Assembly (NCBI RefSeq): GCF_029016285.1
Contig: NZ_CP091976.1
Coordinates: forward strand, 558,001 to 622,000
Source: Vibrio sp. DW001
GTDB lineage: Bacteria; Pseudomonadota; Gammaproteobacteria; Enterobacterales; Vibrionaceae
Direction of reading: 5' to 3'
DNA length: 64,000 nt
Part shown: in pieces, positions 1-8,512 of the stretch
Layout: every line of letters begins with the position of its first letter
Position numbering within the stretch: position 1 is the stretch's first letter
Notes under the pieces: generated by a model
Seen by the model: only the letters and a program-made list of their open reading frames with translations
Database searches by the model: none
Told to the model about the DNA's origin: nothing
Position numbers and translations under genes: made by a program

Positions 1-56
1 AGACCACGAGTAATGAGGCATCTATTGAAACCTCAAAAACTGAATCTAATCATTAT

Positions 57-73
57 AGACCGACGGTCAGTCA
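57..73. promoter_or_regulatory. TetR-type operator, copy 1
   Basis: This is a near-palindrome AGACCGACGGTCAGTCA with arms GACCGAC and GTCAGTCA. The same sequence recurs at 2592-2608, and in reverse orientation at 7285-7301. It lies about 225 bases upstream of the TetR-family gene that starts at 297. TetR regulators commonly bind such palindromes near their own gene, so autoregulation, or control of a gene to the left of the window, is likely. Binding itself is inferred. The rest of 1-284 is AT-rich with no gene I can support. Confidence 0.6.
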
Positions 74-296
74 TATACAAACTTGTTTGAGAATTTATAG
101 TCAATTATTTGATAATTATCGCTATTTTAGTTCAAATACTTAGGAAGTGAGATCGATTATACTTATTCATGTATGACTATTTGTCTGTCTCACATAAAAG
201 TTGTACAGCAAAACTGACAATAAATTATCATTAAATATTGATAGCACCTAGTGTCTTAGTTACTATCTACCGATTTTCAAAATAGTGTTCATTGAT

Positions 297-902
297 ATGC
301 GAATAGTTAAAAAACCTGAAGTTAGGATAATTGAATTAGAAAAGGCAGCAGAAGACCTTTTTTTAGATCTGTCTTACGATAAAACAACCGTCAGTTCGAT
401 AGTACAGAAAGCAAATGTAGCAAAAGGAACTTTTTATCATTACTTTGATAGCAAAGAGCAAATTTTGGATGCTGTCGTAAAGTCCATGGTAAGTGAGTAT
501 ACAAAACAAAAGCTTGAAAAGCTTACTTGTGATATGAATGCAATAGACAAAATTCGTACGTTACATTTTGAAGGTGCACCGAATGAAATTCCTAGCTCTT
601 TTGAATCGATACATAAACCCGGAAATATTTTATTTCATACTAAATTGGCTATTGAAATAACTCGACAACTGGCTCCTTTTACAGGAGAAGCGATTAGACA
701 AGGCGTAAAGGAAGAAGTTTTCAATGTATATAACCCCTTAGAAACGGCGGAATTATTGATAGCTGGTATACAATTTTTGACCGAGGATGGGTTGGATTTT
801 TGGACACAAGAGGAACTACGCCGACGTTATGCGTCTTTACCAAATCTCATGGATAGATGCCTTGGAGCTAAAGAAGGAACATTTTCATTTATTAATTCTT
901 AA
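297..902 (+). CDS. TetR/AcrR family transcriptional regulator
   Basis: About 201 residues, a typical TetR length. The N-terminal helix-turn-helix is clear: a segment reading VSSIVQKANVAKGTFYHYF is followed by SKEQILDAV, the standard end of the TetR DNA-binding domain. The C-terminal ligand domain shows no specific similarity I recognise. An in-frame GTG at 285 also exists, but ATG 297 fits the family length better; neither start has a strong ribosome binding site. It is monocistronic. Its probable targets are the repeated TetR-type operators at 57-73, 2592-2608 and 7285-7301. If so, it may control the PTS gene at 1121-2530. The ligand is unknown. Confidence 0.9.
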   Translation: MRIVKKPEVRIIELEKAAEDLFLDLSYDKTTVSSIVQKANVAKGTFYHYFDSKEQILDAVVKSMVSEYTKQKLEKLTCDMNAIDKIRTLHFEGAPNEIPSSFESIHKPGNILFHTKLAIEITRQLAPFTGEAIRQGVKEEVFNVYNPLETAELLIAGIQFLTEDGLDFWTQEELRRRYASLPNLMDRCLGAKEGTFSFINS

Positions 903-1049
903 ATCGATAGGATTGATAAAACTGTCGAATTTACATTTGCTAGTAACCTAAATTACTTAAGCTAATTCGTATTAGATATTATATTTAATTAAAATAATAA
1001 AGAATTTATTTTATTATTTATTCAATTTATCAATAGAATATTTTATATT

Positions 1050-1104
1050 TTACCATCCCACTCAAGGAGAGAGAATTCCGACTTATCCTTGAGTAGGATG
1101 GTAA
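1050..1104. repeat. 19-bp inverted repeat, stem-loop between TetR and PTS genes
   Basis: The arms 1050-1068 and 1086-1104 are complementary over 19 bases with one mismatch, around a 17-base loop. It lies between the ends of the convergent TetR gene (902) and PTS gene (1121), where a bidirectional terminator would be expected. However, neither 3' arm is followed by a T-run: the plus side reads ATAAAAAAACC. It may be a 3'-end stabiliser or a non-classical terminator. Confidence 0.6.
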
Positions 1105-1120
1105 TAAAAAAACCATATAT

Positions 1121-2530
1121 TTACTTGGTAAGTTTAAGTTCCGTTACTAGACTGTTGTATAGCTCATTATCTAAAAAGTTCGACAAAGAAATATGTAGTG
1201 CTGAACTTGTATACTGCCGAGCTCTATCTGTCAGATCTTTATGAGTAATTACAACGTCAGCATCGGATGTTAAGTTATTGATGGCTAGATTCGTCACTTC
1301 AATGTCAAGATTTGCCGCTTGTATTTTCTTTCGAAGAAGGCTCGCCCCCATAGCACTAGAACCCATACCGGCGTCACAAGCAACAACAATTTTTTTGACA
1401 TCTGACAGTAATAATTTTTGACCCTCGTGGCTAATTTCATTTTGTGAAGTATTTATATTTTGTGCTTCTTCGCTTGTTTGATGCAGAAAACTGTCTTCTT
1501 TTTCTGAACCAACTTTCTGTGTTTTCAATAAGAGTGAAGCAACAAAAAAACTAACCATAGTTGATGTAATAACCGACAATATCACACCTATAAACGACTC
1601 TTTTGGAGTCATTAACAGTACTGCAAAAATAGACCCTGGAGCTGCAGGAGAGACTAAACCTGCCTCAAATACTGAAAGTGTGGCTACTCCAGTCATTCCA
1701 CCTGCAATTGTTGCTAGAATTAAACGAGGGTTCATTAATATGTACGGGAAATATATTTCGTGAATACCACCAAGAAAATGAATGATAGATGCTCCTGCTG
1801 CTGATTCTTTTGCCTCTCCCTTACCAAATGCCATATAAGCAAGTAAAAGACCAAATCCTGGTCCTGGATTAGCTTCAATTAAAAAGAAAACCGAACGTCC
1901 CGCTTCTTTGACATCCTGTATTCCTAATGGTGTAAAGATTCCATGGTTTATAGCATTATTTAGAAAAAGTACTTTTGCAGGTTCAATAAAAATTGACGTC
2001 AAAGGAAGTAAACCAGATTCCACTAGTACGGCAACACCGCCAGTTAAGAGTAACGAAAGCGCTTTAACTGAAGGGCCAATAATCATGAAAGCGATAATAG
2101 CGCATACCATGGCGACGATACCGGCGGACATGTTATTGACTAACATTTCGAAGCCAGTTTTAATTTTACCTTCAATCATAACGTCAAATTTTTTGATCGC
2201 TAACCCGCCTAGAGGCCCCACAATCATTGCACCTATGAACATAGGTTGATCTGACCCTACAATCACTCCAATTGTAGTCACTGCTCCCACTACAGCCCCA
2301 CGTTGACCAGCAACAATCTTACCTCCTGTATACCCGATTAATAGCGGGAGTAAATACTTCACCATTGGAGTAACCATTGAAGCCAGAGCTTCATTTGGAA
2401 ACCATCCAGATGGAATAAATAACGCAGTAATAAAACCCCACGCGATAAACGCTCCAATATTGGGCATCACCATCGCCGAAAGAAAACGACCGACGTGTTG
2501 CATCTTAATCCTTATGTCTTGTCCTAACAT
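1121..2530 (-). CDS. PTS mannitol-type transporter subunit IICB
   Basis: A 469-residue membrane PTS permease of the mannitol family that would import and phosphorylate a hexitol. The IIC domain covers about residues 1-340, with the family signature GGIHEIYFPY at 254-263 and NHGI at 195-198. A linker of about 40 residues leads to a IIB domain with the phosphorylated cysteine in ACDAGMGSS (C385). E. coli MtlA also has a C-terminal IIA domain; this protein ends after IIB, so IIA must come from elsewhere. No mtlD or mtlR is nearby, so the substrate is only inferred. The start has AAGG seven bases upstream. A TetR-type operator sits about 60 bases upstream of the start. Confidence 0.9.
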   Translation of the reverse strand: MLGQDIRIKMQHVGRFLSAMVMPNIGAFIAWGFITALFIPSGWFPNEALASMVTPMVKYLLPLLIGYTGGKIVAGQRGAVVGAVTTIGVIVGSDQPMFIGAMIVGPLGGLAIKKFDVMIEGKIKTGFEMLVNNMSAGIVAMVCAIIAFMIIGPSVKALSLLLTGGVAVLVESGLLPLTSIFIEPAKVLFLNNAINHGIFTPLGIQDVKEAGRSVFFLIEANPGPGFGLLLAYMAFGKGEAKESAAGASIIHFLGGIHEIYFPYILMNPRLILATIAGGMTGVATLSVFEAGLVSPAAPGSIFAVLLMTPKESFIGVILSVITSTMVSFFVASLLLKTQKVGSEKEDSFLHQTSEEAQNINTSQNEISHEGQKLLLSDVKKIVVACDAGMGSSAMGASLLRKKIQAANLDIEVTNLAINNLTSDADVVITHKDLTDRARQYTSSALHISLSNFLDNELYNSLVTELKLTK

Positions 2531-2591
2531 ATAATTACCTTTTAGATTGAATAATTAATAAATATATAAGTGGTAAATAAATCATACTAAA

Positions 2592-2608
2592 CGACCGACG
2601 GTCAGTCA
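2592..2608. promoter_or_regulatory. TetR-type operator, copy 2
   Basis: CGACCGACGGTCAGTCA, identical to copy 1 over 16 bases. It lies 62 bases upstream of the start of the minus-strand PTS gene, the position of a promoter-proximal operator. The remainder of 2531-2866 is AT-rich and contains a short AATTATGTT tandem at about 2647-2670; I see no gene there. Confidence 0.65.
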
Positions 2609-2866
2609 ATTGGTTAAATGTACAAGATAAGTGAAATGCTGAGTTATAATTATGTTAATTATGTTAATTATAAATAGTTAGGATGTGCATGTTATTTACA
2701 GTTTAAGAGTTTGGAGAGGTTCAAAACTCATTTACAACTAATCTAGGGTATTACAAATTGTACTTCCATTATTGGATAGTGGAGCAGACCCACTTCGCTC
2801 GAAGAGAGAGTAGATCATATATCGATATATAAAAATGATACGTGAAGCCAACGAAAATATTCGTTA

Positions 2867-4207
2867 CTAATACTGTTGACTAATTAAAATTATAGCTTTC
2901 ATTCTAGCCATATTGATACCTTTAACCGTTTCAGAAACGGTTTTATTGACAACATAATCAGGAGTAATCGTGTACACTTCTTTCAATTTTGATGAGAGCG
3001 TTTCATATATTTTGGTGGAAATAATTAACTTCAAATTTGTATTCCTTAAGACTATTTTTTGAGCATATGAACTACAGCGATAGGAACCTCCAGTCTCAGA
3101 CCCAATAAGCGGCCCAATATTATTTTGTTTGATTAATGAAGCAAGGTGTGCACCTGTTGAAAAAACTCTTCCTCCTGTTAAAGTATAAATATTTCCCTTA
3201 AAGTTATTTTTTTTTGGTTCAGCGGATAAATACAATGAATGATACCAGTCATGATAGCTCTTTTTTTTACTAAAATACTGATAACTATTAGGTGATATAT
3301 ATGAATATAAATAATTTGCACTAAAAGGGTCACCGCCATCATTTTCTTGAATATCTAAAATTAAGTTTTTTAACCCTAACGCATCAACATCGCTAAAAAA
3401 CGCATCTAATTTTTCGTAAAACACCTGCCTTTCATTAGGTTTATAGTAATTAAAATGGTCAATAGTTAAAACCGCATATGTATCGAAGAACTCGATACCA
3501 ATAGATTCAGCATCCATATCTCCATAATTTAGTAGTACATTTAGCGCTTGGCGACTAACCGCTTCTATTTCTTCTATAACTATCTGATTATCTTTGGTTT
3601 TATATGTGACCTGATATTTATCTTGATTATCAACTAAATCAAAATAGACCCAGCTAAATATGGTACTCATTTGAGCATACTTAAATGCCTTGTTCCTTCC
3701 ATCAGAGCCAATCCGATTAAGTAATGTTTCAATGATCGCTTTACCAGATAAACCATTAATTGAAAGTATTTCTGCCCCCACTGGTATGCTTGCGGTGGAC
3801 ACTGATTTCTTAACGAACAGCTTGTCATTAACGACAAAGAGATCTAATGGTATATGATGGCTTTCTATCTCAAAATATTTCTTTTGATTTCGTCCAGACA
3901 ATTCAATGTAACTATGCCCACAACCGATTTTTTCAAGGAACTCAGACAAAATTCTGCTAAAAAATAAAACATCATCATCAACTATCGCATCTATGTATTC
4001 CTTAGCATAACTATCTAACTGTTCCTCTTTAATATAAAAATTTGAATGATAGGTTTTGATGGCTTCAACCGCTTGAAGGAAATCTTCTTGTAATTCATTC
4101 TTTGAATACACTTTATCTTCTATCACTTTTCTTTGGCTATAGAAGGACACGGCTGAAATCAAAACCGTAATAATAAGTCCAACAGTTATTGATTTATATT
4201 TTCTCAT
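2867..4207 (-). CDS. S41 family (tail-specific protease-like) peptidase
   Basis: A 446-residue protein with one N-terminal membrane anchor (about residues 5-22) and the rest probably periplasmic. A PDZ-like segment (VGAEILSINGLSG) is followed by the S41 core: LILDIQENDGGDPFS matches the family's strand-turn motif, and TGGRVFSTGAHLA carries the candidate catalytic serine (about residue 350). The partner lysine is not obvious to me. ATG 4207 is preferred over the upstream TTG at 4219 because GGAAAG lies just upstream of it. It stands alone; the substrate is unknown. The family assignment is firm, catalytic competence less so. Confidence 0.85.
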   Translation of the reverse strand: MRKYKSITVGLIITVLISAVSFYSQRKVIEDKVYSKNELQEDFLQAVEAIKTYHSNFYIKEEQLDSYAKEYIDAIVDDDVLFFSRILSEFLEKIGCGHSYIELSGRNQKKYFEIESHHIPLDLFVVNDKLFVKKSVSTASIPVGAEILSINGLSGKAIIETLLNRIGSDGRNKAFKYAQMSTIFSWVYFDLVDNQDKYQVTYKTKDNQIVIEEIEAVSRQALNVLLNYGDMDAESIGIEFFDTYAVLTIDHFNYYKPNERQVFYEKLDAFFSDVDALGLKNLILDIQENDGGDPFSANYLYSYISPNSYQYFSKKKSYHDWYHSLYLSAEPKKNNFKGNIYTLTGGRVFSTGAHLASLIKQNNIGPLIGSETGGSYRCSSYAQKIVLRNTNLKLIISTKIYETLSSKLKEVYTITPDYVVNKTVSETVKGINMARMKAIILISQQY

Positions 4208-4888
4208 ATCACTTTCCAAGAGTACGTAAGTTTAATCGCAACACCAAAAATCTTTGTTCATACGAGTTATTCATTGTCAAACTCTCTGCGATACTCTGAT
4301 TTTGCAATTTTTATTATCATTGTATAGGGTGTTTACCTGCTAACATTAATATTTCTACTATTAACTCAGATGAGTAAATAACTCGCATTCCCTTACCCGC
4401 CATCATTTGGCCTGATTGTAAATTCGCACATACAACTTCATATCTAAAACCACCATTTGTTCACGAATCGTTAACATGATTGTATTTGAGATTGAGCGGT
4501 CTTAAACGAAAACATTCAATATCAAATAAATATTTCAAAGTAAAAAAATATCCATACTTTTTCGATCACATTCATCTTGACATATACAGAAAGCATTTTA
4601 TAATCAGCCTATCAAACGACCGACCAGCAGTCAATACTATAATTAGAGAAGTCTCTTTTTCAGGCGATTAGACATGATAAATTAAATCATGATTGAAATA
4701 ATCAAATAAAATGAGAACACACGTATATTGTTGTAATTTAAATGCCGCCTATTGATTCTGTGGTATTGGAACATCAATTCGACACGAATCCCAACAATGT
4801 GATCCACCTTTAGAAGACCATGAATAAGAATACTTTCTGACTCTATAGTGATTAGAGTTATTTAAAAATTAGTAGATTAGAGGAAAAA
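4208..4888. other. intergenic region with coding-like debris
   Basis: No intact gene is supported in these 680 bases. Two minus-strand stretches look translated rather than random. One ends in a stop at 4317-4319 and runs back to about 4463 (45 codons, with segments such as QSGQMMAGKGMRV). The other ends in a stop at 4749-4751 and runs back to about 4866 (including SWSSKGGSHCWDSCRIDV). I recognise neither. They may be ends of decayed genes. The plus-strand open stretch 4480-4671 looks spurious. Confidence 0.35.
4617..4633. promoter_or_regulatory. degenerate TetR-type operator-like site
   Basis: CGACCGACCAGCAGTCA shares both arms with the operators at 57-73 and 2592-2608 but differs at the three central bases. 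It lies between the divergent S41 peptidase and the small gene at 4889. It could be a weaker site or a decayed copy. Confidence 0.35.
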
Positions 4889-5095
4889 ATGAACAAGAAA
4901 CGCAAAAGATATTTCTATTTATTAGAGTGCTCTGAAATACACTGTAATGGTTGTTCCTTACTTGATTTCTCAAACGGGGATATAAAGTGTCTAAGTGCAC
5001 ATGCAAACTCAACTGATGCACTAGCAGAAGCAAAATGGAACTATGGAGACAAACTTAATCATATAGTGTGCTGCAAGCATTGTTGTAAAAATTAA
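4889..5095 (+). CDS. small cysteine-rich hypothetical protein
   Basis: 68 residues, no family recognised. A strong purine-rich ribosome binding site (AGAGGAAAAA) directly precedes the ATG, which supports real translation. There are eight cysteines, grouped as C-x(4)-CNGC near the N-terminus and CCKHCC at the C-terminus, suggesting metal binding. There is no signal peptide or membrane segment, so it is probably cytoplasmic. Confidence 0.55.
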   Translation: MNKKRKRYFYLLECSEIHCNGCSLLDFSNGDIKCLSAHANSTDALAEAKWNYGDKLNHIVCCKHCCKN

Positions 5096-5316
5096 CAGGC
5101 ATAGGTGGAAAATATCTACTGGAGTCTGGGCAGTCCAACTCACCTATTAAAATTCAAAAATTACTAGCGAAGTTCATAATTGGTGGGGTTGTTATTGCTG
5201 AAAGAATCTAAATCGCTAGTACCAATTAGAAAGTTCGTTCAATATATTATTTTACAAATGATTATCATCTTTATCAAAGTAAATAATACCTATTAAATTA
5301 AAAATAAGAGTTTTCA

Positions 5317-5709
5317 ATGGAAACAAAAGTCATTACTACAAACATTGCCAATAGAGCAACATACTATACCGCTCGAACGGTAAATACTGCGGAAATAGAA
5401 TGGGTAGAGCATCCTACATATAGTGGTATTTACCTTAAAAAAGTTATAAATTCAGCGGCTACAAATGGTCTTTTAAGCTATCATTTAGTTAAAATTCCCC
5501 CTAATTTTTCCTTTAAGAATCATCGTTATATAAATCAAATAGAATTGCATGAAGTTATTGAAGGTTCTGGATTATGTGTACTAAACAAAGAGAGTGTTAC
5601 TTACCATTTAGGTACAATGGCGGTAATTCCTAGAGGAAAAGAACATATGATTCTAGCTGGTGATGACGGCTTAATTTTACTTGTTAAAATCATCACGACC
5701 ACGTTTTAA
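5317..5709 (+). CDS. cupin-domain protein
   Basis: 130 residues, a single small beta-barrel cupin. Motif 1 is seen as KNHRYINQIELHEVIEG, with histidines and a glutamate placed as metal ligands, and motif 2 as VIPRGKEHMI. This matches stand-alone cupins of the ChrR or sugar-binding type, whose roles range from metal-dependent isomerases to sensors. No enzyme partner is adjacent, so the substrate cannot be named. A short AAGAG lies upstream of the ATG. Confidence 0.75.
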   Translation: METKVITTNIANRATYYTARTVNTAEIEWVEHPTYSGIYLKKVINSAATNGLLSYHLVKIPPNFSFKNHRYINQIELHEVIEGSGLCVLNKESVTYHLGTMAVIPRGKEHMILAGDDGLILLVKIITTTF

Positions 5710-5947
5710 ATTTAATTGGTGAAAGAGGAATGAGACTCTTCTAAGTATTCAGAATTTGTTCTTAACTCTAGTCAGGTTTAACTGTATTGGCCCCAGATCT
5801 AACTAAGGTATTAATACGAAATATTGAGCATGTCATATTTGAATAATGTAACTGACAACTTATTACCTCAAAAATTAAAAAAATATAGCCCTATTATGAG
5901 TATATCCATTATGCATTACATATTAAAGTTAATCGAAAATTTTGTAC

Positions 5948-6379
5948 CTATGTTGATTTTAACTGTGCCATTTTTACCAATATAATATGTTCCTCATTCC
6001 GTTCTAGTAAATTCCATAAATTTCCATAAAAATCTTCGAACACAACTATCATCCCGTAATCTACCACTTCAAAAAACCTAATGAATTCGACCCCTTTTCC
6101 TTCATTTACCATTCTATTGTTATCTCGACAAGAAAGATCAGCGTTCGAAAACAAGAATGCACGCCCTCCAAATTGATGTCCTATAGCTTCATATAGTCCA
6201 AAATCTGACTCATGTACAAGCAATAATGTGACGCTATCATGGGCCGTCGTTGAATCGATAATCCAACGTTTATTTTGCTCCATTTGATAAGTATCTGCTG
6301 ACAACTCTAATTTCAACAAATCGATAGTGTCATCATAGTTTTCTACAACTAGGGCTATATGATTGATTGACTGTTCCAT
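5948..6379 (-). CDS. VOC superfamily (glyoxalase/bleomycin resistance-like) protein
   Basis: 143 residues, one vicinal-oxygen-chelate fold. The N-terminal INHIALVVENYDDTIDLL and the later VVFEDFYGNLWNLLE are the hallmark strand-helix and DxxGN-W motifs of the family. These proteins are metal-dependent lyases, isomerases or antibiotic-binding proteins; this one has no clear substrate. AGGA is placed correctly upstream of the start. A remnant acetyltransferase lies just upstream on the same strand. Confidence 0.8.
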   Translation of the reverse strand: MEQSINHIALVVENYDDTIDLLKLELSADTYQMEQNKRWIIDSTTAHDSVTLLLVHESDFGLYEAIGHQFGGRAFLFSNADLSCRDNNRMVNEGKGVEFIRFFEVVDYGMIVVFEDFYGNLWNLLERNEEHIILVKMAQLKST

Positions 6380-6628
6380 TCAAAATATCCTAAATTTATT
6401 GTTATTAATGCGTTATTAAGTAGCTTTTATGTAGTATTCAACCATGGGGGTTTTTAAATAATTAATAACGTTAAACCTTATATTAATATATTCAGTACAA
6501 TTAATGTGTATTTACAACATCTAATTTTTTTGAACAGCTATTTAATATTGTATACCCTAAAAAATTGTCAATTGAATACAATCTCTGCCCCTCACAATAA
6601 ATCGTCTCTCATATCTAATAACATTATT

Positions 6629-6960
6629 TTAGGAGGCATCTTCAATACGGGCCCAACTAAATTTCTCGTATAAATTGTCGTAACTTGTAGTTAATAATAG
6701 ATAATCAACAGTTGTATTTCGCAGTTTATCCTCAGAATATTAAAAATGATCTGGCTTAGATGTGCATCTCTGTATTAAGGTTCAATATAAAGACAACATA
6801 ACCACGGTCCTAGATCGGGACGGTTAATGCAATCATTAGCAATAATGCCATAACATCCAAAAATTGTAGAACCGTCAAGTAAAAGGAAGAACTGCAGTAT
6901 GGTGTCACTTTGACAACTCGAGTTTTCTGCAGCGTCTAAAAAATAAAAAAGTTATTTTCT
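6629..6960 (-). pseudogene. broken GNAT family N-acetyltransferase
   Basis: Read on the minus strand, one frame gives ILQFFLLLDG, then FGCYGIIANDCIN, then RPDLGPWLCCLYIEP. This matches the central acetyl-CoA region of a GNAT subgroup whose members read similar to LLLDG...GxYGLIxNDFISRxDLxPWLxALYVEPxYRG. Straight after IEP there is an in-frame TAA (about 6777) where the family has a codon before YRG, then YRDAHLSQI continues the homology. After a frame change the end reads YDNLYEKFSWARIEDAS and stops at 6629. One nonsense change and one frameshift therefore inactivate it. The N-terminal part is not recognisable. It sits in an otherwise empty 1-kb gap (6380-7393). Confidence 0.75.
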
Positions 6961-7111
6961 TATTTCCAATTACTATTAATATAAGGCATTGCTATCATTA
7001 ATCTTAAGGGATAATCTCTGCAGTTTATAATTTACATAATATCCCTAACTATTTCGTCCAATACACACGTTTATTTAGCTTAATGTCCTTTTCGGATTCG
7101 ATATTGTAAGC

Positions 7112-7144
7112 ACAACTACAACTACATCTACATCTACATCTACG
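7112..7144. repeat. short tandem repeat (ACATCT)n
   Basis: Two ACAACT units are followed by three exact ACATCT units in a noncoding stretch between the GNAT relic and the TetR-type operator at 7285. Such hexamer tracts can change length by slippage. No function is visible. Confidence 0.7.
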
Positions 7145-7284
7145 ATAATCTCGCTATTACTACAGCATATGTTAATACATCCTCAACTCATATAATTCTA
7201 AAACACACAATAACTAGGTGTCCATCGTTATTGCTGATACCAAAAATGGTCTATCTCTCAATTATATCGAGATAGACTAACACT

Positions 7285-7301
7285 TGACTGACGGTCGGTC
7301 A
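7285..7301. promoter_or_regulatory. TetR-type operator, copy 3 (reverse orientation)
   Basis: TGACTGACGGTCGGTCA. Its reverse complement matches copies 1 and 2 apart from the central base and one flanking base. It lies downstream of the diguanylate cyclase gene (ends at 7394 on the minus strand) and upstream of the decayed GNAT gene, so it probably once served that gene. Confidence 0.55.
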
Positions 7302-7393
7302 ATATAAATAGATCCTCTTCTGAACATTAATAATTTTCCAAAGAACCATTAACCTAAAATGAAATTCATCACCTCAATTGATGAGAATATACA

Positions 7394-8512
7394 TTATTTC
7401 CAACTATCGGTTGTTGCCTCCCTATGGGTAAACTTCATTTGATACATTCTTTGATCGGCGTGACGAATGAGTTCGTCAATATGAATGCTATCATTTGGGA
7501 AGTTTGCAAAGCCTATGCTGGTAGAAAGCTCGTAATGGGTATCTTCATACTTAAACGGGCGATGAAATATCGACTCGAGTACTTTACAAAAGTCATCACC
7601 TGAGCTCAAAAATTCTTCTGGTACCACCACAGCAAACTCATCCCCACCAATCCTAAATGGATAGGATTTCATGCTTCGATTCAAATTAAGACGCTTAGCA
7701 ACTTCGATCAAGGCTTTGTCGCCTACCTGATGCCCATATTTGTCATTTATTTGCTTGAAGCCATTTAAATCTAAAAGAAAAAGGTTAAATGACTTATTTT
7801 CATTATTTAATTCATCGACCACGTTAAACAGCGCTAATCGATTTGGTAATGAAGTTAATGTGTCCGTCAACGCGAGGCATCGACTGTATTTTAGCTCCTT
7901 GGCAAATATCAATCCGATGATGGATATGCAGACGACCAGTAACAGAAGTAACACTGTTTGCATCTGCTCTAAATTGTTTACTTGATTTCGTCTTTCCAAA
8001 TACAGAGGACTTGCAACACGAAAATTTCGATTAATATAGTCGACTAACTGTTTATGAATCTCTGTAGTCCCATTTACAAATTCAATAGAGCTCTTCGATT
8101 TTGTGTCTTCAATAGTATCGAGTAGAGGTTCAATCTTTTTGTACTCATCAAATAGATGAGTAAAGAAAGGCCTCGTGCCAGTCAATGCCATAAAGTCATC
8201 CGATTGCTTACTCGTCAACAATAGATCAAAACGGCTCCATGCAAGGTCGTATTTAAGCAATACCGTTGGCAGGTGATTATCACCGTCACCTAAATGGCTC
8301 GCATTCGCTGTAAGCTCTAACAACTCTTTATTCAACTGAAAAAGAAACCACGTTGCCTGGTTTTGTTGACTAGAAAAAGAAGCCACCAATTTCTTGGTTT
8401 CTCCCAATATATAAATGTTGGCTATCAATATAATGATCGCAAACATTGACAGCAAGAGTTTCGTTGTGCCTGAGTAAAGATGAGCCTTTTTAATGGAGCG
8501 CTCTATTTTCAT
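7394..8512 (-). CDS. membrane diguanylate cyclase (GGDEF)
   Basis: 372 residues that should make cyclic di-GMP from two GTP at the inner membrane. A membrane helix at about 18-38, a periplasmic domain at about 40-185 and a second helix at about 186-205 precede the GGDEF domain. The active-site motif RIGGDEF is intact (GGDEF at 289-293), with DTLTSLPNR and LLDLNGFKQIND upstream as expected. The RxxD inhibitory site normally just before GGDEF is absent, so product inhibition may be lost. Its ATG overlaps the stop of the upstream gene by four bases (ATGA), so the two are translationally coupled and the upstream secreted protein is probably its signal partner. Confidence 0.93.
   Translation of the reverse strand: MKIERSIKKAHLYSGTTKLLLSMFAIIILIANIYILGETKKLVASFSSQQNQATWFLFQLNKELLELTANASHLGDGDNHLPTVLLKYDLAWSRFDLLLTSKQSDDFMALTGTRPFFTHLFDEYKKIEPLLDTIEDTKSKSSIEFVNGTTEIHKQLVDYINRNFRVASPLYLERRNQVNNLEQMQTVLLLLLVVCISIIGLIFAKELKYSRCLALTDTLTSLPNRLALFNVVDELNNENKSFNLFLLDLNGFKQINDKYGHQVGDKALIEVAKRLNLNRSMKSYPFRIGGDEFAVVVPEEFLSSGDDFCKVLESIFHRPFKYEDTHYELSTSIGFANFPNDSIHIDELIRHADQRMYQMKFTHREATTDSWK

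Noticed and set aside
1050..1104. Integron attC site
   Set aside because: The inverted repeat lacks the R and L box core sites and there are no gene cassettes around it.
2641..2680. AATTATGTT tandem as a possible iteron or origin element
   Set aside because: Only about two units in AT-rich DNA, with no replication gene nearby.
4480..4671. 63-codon plus-strand open stretch
   Set aside because: No ribosome binding site, low-complexity composition, and it runs through the degenerate operator.
7740..7985. 81-codon plus-strand frame inside the GGDEF gene
   Set aside because: It is an antisense shadow of a clearly functional coding region.
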